Source: Sipunculus nudus (taxonomy: Eukaryota > Annelida > Sipuncula > Golfingiida > Sipunculidae). From it: a stretch of 64,000 nucleotides of DNA. Numbering within the stretch: the first letter of the stretch is position 1; each line of letters opens with the position of its first letter. Under the pieces are notes generated by a model. It made no database searches and had not been told where the DNA came from. It was given only the letters and a program-made list of their open reading frames with translations. The stretch lies in NCBI GenBank assembly GCA_026874595.1, contig CM049312.1, positions 69,038,929-69,102,928 on the forward strand. The letters are read 5' to 3'. Shown here piece by piece: positions 23,601-35,600 of the stretch. The translations under genes were made by a program, and so were the position numbers.

Positions 23601-26600
23601 CTAAGTTCTAGTGCACGTGCGGCAGTCACCAGTTGTTCTAGTGAAAGGTCTTGCTGCAGAGCTCGGCGTCTCAGGGCCTGTGATGATCCTACTAGAATGA
23701 TCTGATGTGTGATCTCCCTGTCTACGTCTGAGAATTCACATGATCTGGCGAGATGACGGAGTCGTGTCACATAACTGTCAATATTCTCTGTAGGTAATTG
23801 ACTTCATTGTCTGCAATTGTATATATCTCAAAGGCTGTGTTTGTTCGGGGCGTAAAATATGCAGTCAGTGCGTCTTGCATGACGTCATAAATTGTGGCGG
23901 TGCCCGTGGGTTCTGGTATGGTCAAAGTATCGTAAATTTCATCAACTGAGGGGCCCGCGTAGTGGAGTAAAAGGGCTTCCTGGCGTTGTGGTTCAGTCAC
24001 ATCCATGGCCACTAATAACCTATTGAATCGTTCCAACCATTTTCTCCAACGAGGGCCGATGTTCCCATTGGAATGTATATCAAAGGTGGGGAACGTTGGG
24101 AGGTTCATAAGCGGAGCTGTAGAAGGTTCAGTGAACCTACCTGGTTCTGCTGGAATGTGTGGGCCTGACGCCATGTTGTGAGCGAAAATGAGTGTCCGTG
24201 TACGGGCCGGCAGAAACAGTCCTTGTGGTACGTGAAATAAGCAATGACACGGCCTAATATCCTAGTAAAATGAGAGATAAACGTCTATTCCCGGTTGTCA
24301 TCGCCAGTTATGGTGCTTATATTTTAAAAATGGCAGCACATTATGGTTAAAACACTTCAGTATTTTTAGTAAAATATTTTTACAAATTTATAGTGCTATG
24401 TGTTCTTGAAACTGCATCTGCAAATTGAACACCACATTAAATGCTTGAATGTATTCTCTGAATAATATCATTTTTGAATTTCATATGCTTTCATCAGGAA
24501 TATAAGCATGAATTTATAGAGTTAATACATGTTGTTTCTATCCTACTTTTTCCTCTTGTTTACTACTTTTGTTCGACCTTTTCATTAGTTTCCCTAGTTT
24601 TGTCCTACTTACTTTTTATTATATGCCCGTCTTTAATGGGACGTATAATGGTATACCCACAGTCCGTCCAGCCATTACTTTTAGTGTTGCAGCGATATTT
24701 ACTTACCAGGGCTTTGATGGATTTTCACTAAACTCACTATAATAACTAAGCATTAGATTATCTCGCCCAAGTTCAATTATGGGTAAAATCTGTCCATACT
24801 TGATCAGAGGTCAGAGGTCACTAGGCTACTTTGTGGTGTTGCCGTAATAACTTAATGTGAAAATAATTGTTTTTGATAAAACTCATCAGAAATGTTAATA
24901 AGTAAAATATCTCACCTAAGTTGGATTTCCAGCAAAATCTATGCATATATTTTAATGAGGTCAGAGGTCACCACACTTTGGTGGCACCACCCAGACTTAC
25001 AAAAAATCTGATGGATCTTCATATAACTCATGATGAGTATTAAACAATACAGTTTCTCATCTGAATTACATTCTCGGGAAATTCATGCTTAGTGGTCACA
25101 AAATACGCAAAGGGCGAATTTATTTATTGCACCATTTGCGGTGCTCATCCTCTTGTTTCCTCACTTTGTCCTACTTATCCATCCTGTTTTCCCACTTTTG
25201 TCCTACTTTTCCTCCTATTTTCCTTCTTTTGTCCTACATTTTTCCTTTCCCCTGTTTTCCTTCTTTTGTCCTACATTTTCCTTCTCCTGTTTTCCTTCTT
25301 TTGTCCTACATTTTCCTTCTCCTGTTTTCCTCCTTTTGTTCTACATTTTCCTCCTCCTGTTTTCCTTCTTTTGTTCTACATTTTCCTTCTATTTCTACCT
25401 ACTTTTATTCCACTTTTTGACAATGGTGTGCCTGTCAGCCTGTTCCTTACAAGTTTAATATTATCTCCATGTAAAAAAATCCAAAGATTCCTGGACCACC
25501 AAAAAATTCATGTGGATGAAAAAAGATATTGTGAACTTAGGTGGTTCAATCCCCTAATCATTGCATACTGTGCATCCCCCCCCGCCCCCCCCCCCACCAA
25601 AAAAAAAAACACACACACATTTATATTAAACTTAATTACCACATTCACAATGAATGCTGAATTGTATTAGATAAATTATTTGAATTATCCTTAATGATTT
25701 AGAATTACTTCAAGCGGTGATTTTTATGTGGTCATTTGTGAGAATACTCATAAACGCCAATATTATCTGTTTTCTTCATATATAGCTGTTGAATGGCTGC
25801 AGTCAAGATGAACGTCAGAAGTGGTTTTTGACAGATCAATTAAACTTTGAAATTGCAAACTGTAGGAACAGAAAAGAAGGTCAGTACATTTTTACATACA
25901 AATGGTTTAATGTTTTAGATTTATTTATAATTTTCGAGACTGTGTCTTTAAAAAGGACAAAATGGCAACCTTTGTGGCCAAGAAAAAAGCTTGCTGGATT
26001 TTTAATTCTGGGGTGATGTGCTTTGTTGACTCACTGATGTTCTTATTGCAGCAAAAGGTTTTAAGGTCTCAGAACGGGTCAGGGAGTCTGCCTCCAAAAT
26101 GTTTAAGTTTTTCTGATGCACATTTACTAAGTGATTGCTCTATGACCACTTAAAATGTACATATTCTAAAAACTAAAAATATTCTTTAGGTACAGTCCAA
26201 GGGTTTTTAACCCATTTATTTTGAAAGAAGTTATTCTGTAGCTCTTACAGATATATGTTGGAATAAATGATATTAGTCAAATATCTGATATTCATTAAAG
26301 TATAATCTAAATCTAAATAAAATCCACTAGTATCAGAGAACCTAAACTTCCAATGTACCAACATGTAGGGCATGTTCTCAGTTTTTAGAATGTGTACAAC
26401 TCAGGGGGCCCCAGACCAGTAGTTTGTAAAATACTATTGGAAATCTGAAAGAAAATTTATTCATGTTGATGGACATTTCCCAGACCAGTAGTTTGTAAAA
26501 TATTATTGGATATCTGAAATAAAGTTTATTCATGTTTATGGACATTTCCCAGACCAGAAGTTTGAAAAATATTATGGGATATCTGAAAGAAAGTTTATTC

Positions 26601-29600
26601 ATGTTAATGGACATTTCCGTGACCAGTAGTTTGTAAAATATTTTGGGATATCTGAAAGAAAGTTAATTCATGTTTATTGACATTTACCTGACCAGTAGTT
26701 TGTAAAATATTATGAGATATCTGAATGATCATACATGCTCATGGACATTATTCAGACCTTAATTTTTTACTGCTCAGGGACCCCAGAGGACCACTTGAAT
26801 TGACACATAGAAATTCATCATTTGGCTAGACTCTCTGTGGTATCCTATGCTGTATATTTATAAGTTCTGAAGATTTCTTTTAACCTAAAGCAATTCATAC
26901 AAAATTGAAAACTGAGCCAGATATATTGTGATTGCATTCTGGAGATGACAGTTTTTGTGACAAGCACAGGAAGAATTCCAGGATGAATCGGTTGCATTCC
27001 AGGAGGGTCCATCCACAAATTAGCATACTCTCTTTCAAGCCACCTGAACATGGGCAACTTGTTTGCAGACTTAATCAAGGCCTCATATTGAGCCTGCTAT
27101 TAAAATCTTTTTCCCAAGCCAGCTACAATTCTTTGCCTTTAAAGCCCAGAATGTAATTAACTAGTATGCTGTATGGTTATCTACATAATGTGCAATTCCT
27201 GACACAGGAATTTTTAATATATTTTTATTATATCCTGACACATAAGATGAAGACCTCTCTGCCTGGAGGAACACATGTAGTTCACTAGAAGACCTGGGAC
27301 TGCCAGCGGAACATCAAGAAGAGTTATTTAAGGTAGGGGGTAGGACGCCTGGTGGTTAGGGTGCTGGACCAGGGGGATGGAAGGTCTCTGGTTTGAACTA
27401 GACCAGAACTTATAGACAAAATGGTAAAATCTAGACTGAGACTTGTTCTTATAACAGGACATGACTTTTGAATTATTCCCATCCCCATGTATATAATACC
27501 TAAAAATGAGGAGGCTTCCTACAATAATTTTTGGATTTGGGTGTGGTCACAAAAAAAAGTTAATCCACTCTAAATTCAGCTGATACATGTCCCATTACCT
27601 TTCTCAACTCTCTCCCCTGATACATTCCCATGTGGACGCTGTCCTCCGTGTATTTTAGCATTACGTCTCCGAGCCCTTTTCGAGCCCTGACTGTTTTACT
27701 TTTTTCGGTTTCTCCTAATTAGTCCTTTTGTAACTGACAGACTGAAACCCATATGTTGCAGGCCAGGGTTAAATGAAAGACGCTACACATGACACGTATG
27801 CAGCATGGGTAACGATTGCTAGTAATGATAGCATAACATTCATATCATATGGATACCTTCATCTATATTCAATAGACAGTGCAACTAACAGGCCATAATC
27901 CTGGCCCTTTATATAGAAGTGAATAAATGTAGACATCTTTGTTTCTTGTTGAGGATATAGTCATGGTCTGTAGGTGGCGCTGTCTCTTTAAAGTGTATGA
28001 TTGTTACCAATTAACAGGACTGACATATTTATATTAAACCTACAGATGGTCAGATTTTACATGCATAGGGTTTGGAAAAATTCATTATAATTCACAACAA
28101 GTCTAACTTTAAGATGTTTCCTTGAGATGTCACTTGGCTCTCTAGGGGTCTGATGCATGTTGTTATGTAGCTCCACCTGTGGTAATTAATGTATTGCTAT
28201 CTGAGGTATATATTGGTTTTTCCTCTCCTGCAGCTTGGATTGTTTCTTGCAGAGTTTCCCCCAAAGCTAAATCCATTAACACTTTATTTCCTGTAGACAA
28301 CATTACAATTAGTATTGCAGGAAGAAACTATAGAACTGCATGTTGCTAATAGATTTTAAGAAATTATGATAAAAATACAAAATTATTCTTCTTAAAATTA
28401 ATTTAAGGAAAATCACTTATTTTTCCAGTTTTCAGTTGTGTTTGATCATAATGATGTTAGGTGTGATAGGCATCATTTTGCTCCTTAGTCTCTCAGCCAA
28501 TGGCATTGATTGCCTAAGCCAGGAGGTTATGCATTAATTCAAGTTTGTGTGTTTGTGTTTGTTCACAACATAACTCCCGCAATCATGAATTGAATCTCAT
28601 GAAATTTTCAGAGCATTTTAGGAAAACAGGTCAATGAAGGATCGATTAGATTTTTTGGTGTGGATCTGGTACATACCGGTAGTCTGGATTTAGGAACATT
28701 ATCAAGGAATACTCACAAATGTTCAGTCACCTATGCATAAATGAACCTGGGAATATGGGCTGAATAAGTGAATGCCCATATGGTGGAGGCTTGAATGCCA
28801 TGGAATGCAGATTTCTAGATTAAAGATAAAATTGTCATAAAAATATTAATTATCCAGGGATAGACTGATACCCTGCACTATAGTATGCTGTGCATTATTG
28901 AGAGCATGATATGATAAAAAATGGTAGTGAAACAAGACTACCAGATACTTAATAGTGAACTGGTACTGTACCTCTTTCCAACTGGAAAATGGAGGTGTTT
29001 ATCCCATCTTTATGATTTGTTGAGCCAGGTTCATTCTGGTCCCACAACTCCTCTGATATCCTTTTCACACACAAAACAGTTTTAAAAGGCTTTGGGCAGT
29101 GCAGATTAATCAAATTGGTTTTAAACCTTATTTTATGATCACACAGACATTTGACACCAATGCATGAATGTAAAACAATGTAATAACATGCTCACATAAG
29201 CGCTTGTGCTGTGACCCAGTTGCTGCTTCAAAACTACCGGTAGGCCTTCACAATTGTGAATGCGAATTGAGTATTTACAGGGCACTTTGGAAAGCCATTT
29301 GAAAGCTCGATTCACATTCAAAATAGTTTGAAACTGTTTTGCTTTTGCCATGTGAAAAGGGGATTATTGACTCCCACAAACAATAGGCTGACATGTTATA
29401 GCGAAACCTCGCTAAACAACCACCTCAGTCTAACAACTACCTCAAAATAATGACGGCTTTTTCATGGTCCCAAGTCTTTTTTACTCTTTTTATCATACCT
29501 TACTGAGACCTGCTTGAAAATGCGATCACTTTATGAAGGTCCCTTTGCCGGTCGTAATTTAGAATTTCACTGTACTTGTTTCAGAGTGGTTTTTAGTCAC

Positions 29601-32600
29601 TTTACAGTCTTTAAGTACTGTGTATGATATTGACAGGTGCTGTGTTCGCTGCTGCATCTTGGGAATGTGACATTCCTGGCAGATGAGGAAGATGATGATG
29701 TGTGTACCTGTGATGTCAAGAGTAACGGTAAGTATAACTGTAGAGCTGACTGTCAGGTGATTATTCATTATCATTATAACATCCATTATCAACTTGGCTT
29801 TGGTGATTGTATATGGACAAAATTATCTAAATTCACCCAGTTCAGTGGTTTTAAACTTCTCTTGGTCGCCTAACAACAAAGGTGTAAATATTCAACTAAA
29901 TTTCAATATTTACAACTTCAGATTGATTATTTAATTAATTGATATATAATTTCTCTGCTCAATTCTGAAGCTTAACTGTTAAAAGACCACTTATTCAGAT
30001 AATTTTTTTTTTATTTTAAAAGTTCTGGCATAATAATTTTTTTATTGAATATTTGACAGTTTTCTGTGTTATTACTTTATTTCTTACTTTCAGCTTCTAG
30101 GCATGGGATCCAGAACTTTTGCAGGCTGTTGGGTCTTGATCAAATGGAACTTGAGAGGGCCTTGACCTATCGCAGAATCACGGCCTCACACAGCAGGCGG
30201 AAGAGCGTGTTCCACAAACCCTGCACAAAGCAGGACTGTATTGGTCGCAGAGACTGCCTGGCCAAGCTGCTTTACTCCAGGTTTGTTCTGTGCCCCTTAA
30301 ATGGACAAATCCATTTTGAATTGTTTGAACCCTGAAAATCAGTAGCTCTTTTTGTTTGTGGAAGAACATTTATACCCCAAAAAGTTTGATTGATTCATTG
30401 AAACTTAGGAAGACAGATGCACCTCACCCAAGAATGTTTCATTAAATATGTCATATTCAGGTTTTAGCTCAGGATTTACCTTTTCACTATGTTTATCTGT
30501 TTGTTTTGTATAAGAAATAAATTAACCAAAACTGAAAGGTAAATTTAAGCTAGAAAAAAAGTACACTATTTTGAAACAGTGACTACAAATAGAAGTAATA
30601 CGGTAATATAGGTGAAGTCTACTTTTGCTCTCTAATTTGTTTTATGTGTTTTCTTGTAGGATATTCACCTGGCTGGTAGACTTCATCAACCACTGCATCA
30701 GAGCAACAGGAGATTTCTCAACAATAGGTGTGTTACCACAAAAAAAAATCTGCCAGAAAATGATCAGGAAGGATAGACCCTGTGATAGACAAAGACTTTG
30801 GCAGCTAATGTTGATTTATGTAGATGTTATCAGTTGAACACTACAGACAAAGTTTGGACCTCATTGTACCAAGTATTGAAGTATTTGTCATTAGAACACT
30901 CATGATACAGAGGTTTTTGCCCATAACAGAGGTGTTTTCATAAAGAAAAATTTCCCAAAAGGGGTGTTCATAATAGAGGGTGTTCATAATAGAAAGGTAT
31001 TTATAATAAAGAGGTGTTCATAATAGAGAGGTGTTCATTATAGAGGGTGCCCACAATAGAAGGGCATTCATAATAGAGGGGTGCTCATAATAGAGGGGTG
31101 CCTGTAATAAAAATGTTGTATGTAGGAAGTAGGGAGTGGTTAACCCATGCTGGGTTGGTTCAAACATGATGAGCCCAGGTTGACCATTTGACTGTTGTGG
31201 ACGTTTGTTAACAGCTATAACACCAGAGGGCAGCACATTAGTCACATCCTACTGATAGCATTTTGTTATCAGGGGAGTGCAACATATAATCTTAAAGAAA
31301 AATAAGATCAAAAATAAACTGCTGCATCAAGTTTTTATGTCCTTAAAATCCTCAGTAGCTTATTATAATATTGAAAACGTAAGAAAATATTTTGAAAGGT
31401 CAGGTCCTTACAAAATTTGATTTTCGTGACGGTTCAGAAATTCTCATTTGTTTAAGTATTAAGTAGTAGGACTATTAAGGTGTGTTTGTTTCCATGTACG
31501 CATATATGTGTATGGGTGTATTTGCATGAAAAAAATAGTTGTTTCCATGTGCACATATATTCGTTTACTGGCTTACTGATATATTTGTACAGTGGATTTA
31601 GCAGGCCGTCCACAAAAAGATGGTGAAATGACGTTATTTTACCCTGAATCTCGAGTTCATGCAGACCCTATGTGTGAAAATCGCTACAGTGGCGATTTTC
31701 ATGCATATCACATATACGCTGACAGACACATGGAAAAACCCTAGTCACAAAACCATATGAGTGATTTTCAAGCATATAGGCGCCCATAAAAAAAAAAAAC
31801 TTTAAAATTCATGATATTTGATGTCCAGGATGTGCGTGAACATCAGAATGATGGGCATAATTGTTTTACATTTATATAGAAAATCTAGGAGAGCAGTATC
31901 ACAAATCACAAGGACTGTGTGTAGATACTTCATCTAATATTAACTTGTGTTTTTATGTTATCCAGGTCTGTTGGACATATATGGATTTGAAAGCTTCAAG
32001 AAGAACAGTTTAGAGCAGCTATGCATAAATTATGCAAATGAGAAGCTTCAGCAACATTTTGTGACTCATTTTCTCAGGGAATTGCAGGTAAAGAATTTCT
32101 TTTATAAATAAACAACACATCTTTGATAGATAAATACATGAGTGCAATATACAAACAAAATACACAGAGCCAACACCTCTCCTGCAGTTTGAGTTAGACA
32201 TTTTTCCAAATTTATAAAATTATTTAACATTTCTTCATCTTGAAGCCATCTTTTTAATAAAGTCTATTGAAATTCTATAACATTTGAGGTATCTCATAAA
32301 TAGACAGACATACATAGAGACACTAATACATCCTGCTTTTAAATTTGATTTCTTAATACCCCGCTAACAAAGAATAACAAATAAACAGTCAGACAGACCA
32401 ACATACAGACCTGATGACAGACAGACGGGATGATCATGGAACTTCCACAAAACTTAATCAATGTAAAAGCTGTTATATGTTGAACAAGAACATATCAACC
32501 TACTTGTTTTAAATTCAACTTAAGTAACTCTACACCACGTCACTATCACAGGGTCTATCTCACTTCTCATAATCGCTCTCTTTCATTTAAAATTGTTTAG

Positions 32601-35600
32601 GTCTTATTGTCCCCCACTCTGCGGATGGTGGGGACATTGATTTAGGTTTGTCTCTTTGTCTGTCTGTCTGTCCAAAAGTTTTTTTTTGTTTCTGTGCGAT
32701 AACTTTCCTAAATTTTATCCAATTTCATTCAAATTTGGATCAGTGATTGCTCTCATGCATACCTCAGTTGGGTTTGGTTTCTGAGTGTTTGTCTGAAAAA
32801 TATTTCTCTCCAGCTCAAAAACAAAATTCTCAAATTTTGATCAAATTTCTCTGTGTTTTAAATTTTATGTTCGCCTTCAGATACCTCCACATGTCATAGT
32901 GGATTTTGGTCCTATTTCTCAATGTGTTTTAGTTTTTATGTTCACCTGTAGATGTCTCCACATGTCATGGTGGATCTTTTTAAGTTTTCATGTGCCCTGA
33001 AGATTTTTTCTGCATGTCATAATTTTGGTTGCTTATCAAGCATGAAAGACAACAAGATCCCAAAGCGGAGGACATAATTCTACAAATTTGCTTGTTTCCA
33101 TTTACTTCATTTTGCTATCAGATGATTCATTAGTATATAATTTTGTGATTTCATGTTTTACAGACTGATTATGCAACTGAGGCCATCCGCTGGTGTCCTG
33201 TGAGTTTTACAGACAATCGTCCATGTTTGATGCTCTTAGAGGGAAATCCAAGCGTTTTCTGTGTGCTAAATGAGGTCAGTCAACACAATTATATATTCGT
33301 CAGACTTGGAGGTTGCAGAAAACATTTTTATGCCCCCACCACAAAGTGGCCGGGGCATATAGTTTTACCCATGTCCGTCCTTCCGTCATTCCGAAATCAA
33401 ACAGTTGTACGGACTTTTTTTCGCAATGCCTGCAGATATTGGCCTGATTTTTGGTGTGTGAACAGATATAGACTAGTTACAGATCGAGTTCGCGTTTCAT
33501 CCCGGTTGACCTACTTTTGACCATTTTACGGCTCCTAAACTTAGAAAATTTCATGAAAAATAGAAATTTTCATGACAAATACACATGTACGGACTTTTTT
33601 TCGCAATGCCTGCTGATATTGGCCTGATTTTTGGTGTGTGGGCAGATATAGACCAGTTACAGATCGAGTTCGCGTTTCGTCCCGGTTGACCTACTTTTGA
33701 CCGTTTTACGGCTCCTAAACTTAGAAAATTTCATGAAAAATAGAAATTTTCATGACAAATACACATGTACAGACTTTTTTTCGCAATGCCTGCAGATATT
33801 GGCCTGATTTTTGGTGTATGGGCAGATAATGACCAGTTACAGATCGAATTTCACGTTTCTTCCCGGTTGACCTACTTTTGACCGTTTTACGGCTCCTTAA
33901 CTTAGAAAAATTCATGAAAAATAGAAATTTTCATGACAAATACACATGTACAGCCGTTTTTAGCCCTCAGCTCATAGGCTGATGGGCTATTGTCGTCACC
34001 CAAGCTGTCTGTCTGTCCAACTGTCTGTCCGGTGTCTGTCCGTCCGTCCGTTCCGCGTCTGTTAACTGTTACCTTGTGAGCGGGATATCTCTAATAGGAT
34101 TCACCGTTGGAATTTTATTTCATCAGTGAAGATGTATATCCATAAAATCTCGGTCAAGTTCGAAGATGGGTGACCTTGACCCGTTTTTCTACATTTTAGA
34201 GCTGATAATAGAAAAACACTCAGAAGTTTATATCTCAGGAACCATTGTGTGGATTTTCACAAAACTTACTATGATCATTGGGACTGATGGTCTGTATGTG
34301 CTGCACAATTTTGGTGGTGCCACTTGCAATTTCTGATTTTTTAATGAAATTTTATCGGATTTTTTCAATTTTGGCCTTTTGTGCAGGATATCTCCACAGG
34401 TATTCAACACAGGAACTTCATTTCTTCAGTGCTATTGCATTATATTTACAAAATCTTGGTCAAGTTCAAAGATGGGTGATCATGACCATCTTTTCAAGGT
34501 CACAGAGCTTAGTATAGAAAAAAACTTAGGAGCTTATTTCTCAGGAAGCATTTGGTGGATTGTTATGAAACATGGTATATACCTCTCCAATTTAAATTTA
34601 TAAATGATTATCAACTGTTGCTAATATTCTAGTTTCGCTATACAATGCTTACAGATACTGGCCTAATGTTAGGTCTGTGGGCGCATAATGACCACTTACA
34701 GATCGAGTTCGCGTTTCGTCCCAGTTAACCTATTTTTCACTATATGACAGATCCTGAACATAGAAAATTTCATGAAAGACAGAAATTTTCATGAAAAATG
34801 CACATATATGGACTTTTTTTCACAATGCCTGCAGATACTGGCCTGGTTTTTGGTGTGTTGCTTGATAATGACCCTTTACAGATCGAGTTTGCATTTTACC
34901 CTTGTTGACCTACTTTTGACCATACAACACTTCCTGAACTTAAAAAATTTTACAAAATTTAACAAATGTTTCTTATTTGCTCCAGGCGGGGGCATTCATG
35001 TCGTTCCGACACATCTAGTTTTAATCTTCTGCAAATGTTGTTTTATTTTCATACTAGACCCCACAAAGTTTATATCTTTTAAAATCTAGAAAAATTTCTT
35101 TCTTATGGTATATGTATTGATGAAATTTTCATGAATTCGAGCAAATTAATTTTCAAAAATATAAGACAGTATTAGTATTTTTTTAAACAAAATTGTGACT
35201 TTCATTTTAAGCAAAAGTGAAGTATGGTAGTGAAAAAAAGAACAGTCTTTGGATACTGTTATGTTTGTTTCTCACTGGATTTTGGAACAGAATGACCTTG
35301 AGTTTAACCTACTCAGATACAAATAGTAATTAAAGGTCTAAAAATGCAATCATTTGTGATTTAAAATGTTTATTTTATTTAAATATTTAACTGGAGTTTA
35401 TGTTCAGAATAAACAGGTATGCCATATATCCCCCAAGATCTTGTGTGATATTGCCCATTTTGTTTCATTTTAAATGTGTATTTCTGTGGCCAGGAGTGCC
35501 AGTTGAACAGATCCACAGACAGTTTAACTGTTGCTAATCGCATTCGTGAGGAGCTGAAGAGTCATGCAGCTTTCACCCAGAGTCAACACCAGGTGTCACT

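Larger units (their letters stand above)
19700..24359 (-). mobile_element. Decayed Ty3/gypsy LTR retrotransposon, Mag/K02A2.6-like
   Basis: Minus-oriented element with order gag, protease, RT, RNase H remnant, integrase, 3' tail, between two LTR copies and a 5-bp target duplication GTATT (19695-19699 and 24360-24364). Gag and pol are broken by stops and frameshifts, and most of RNase H is missing, so it cannot encode its own enzymes. Lineage is judged from the protein style (DSGATINIL protease, RT with DLIADLNG, no recognised chromodomain); the clade is tentative. Confidence 0.9.
17114..25785 (+). other. MYO19 intron 7 (8.7 kb, GC-AG)
   Basis: Begins GCAAGA and ends TATATAG. Contains a 60-bp satellite, a Ty3/gypsy element in antisense and a homopyrimidine minisatellite. 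From 17.2 to 17.7 kb a diverged ~240-bp duplication is visible (CTGAAATTAG, ACCTATATTCTGTGACCTA twice). From 18.6 to 19.7 kb I see nothing specific apart from a poly-C run near 18970. Confidence 0.85.

Noticed and set aside
25085-25670. Overlapping ORFs of 100-190 codons on the + strand
   Set aside because: They are translations of a pyrimidine minisatellite (Phe, Ser, Leu, Pro only) and carry no protein signal.
26378-26614. Repetitive 78-codon minus-strand ORF
   Set aside because: It is the translation of a 69-bp tandem repeat, which stays open because its length is a multiple of 3.
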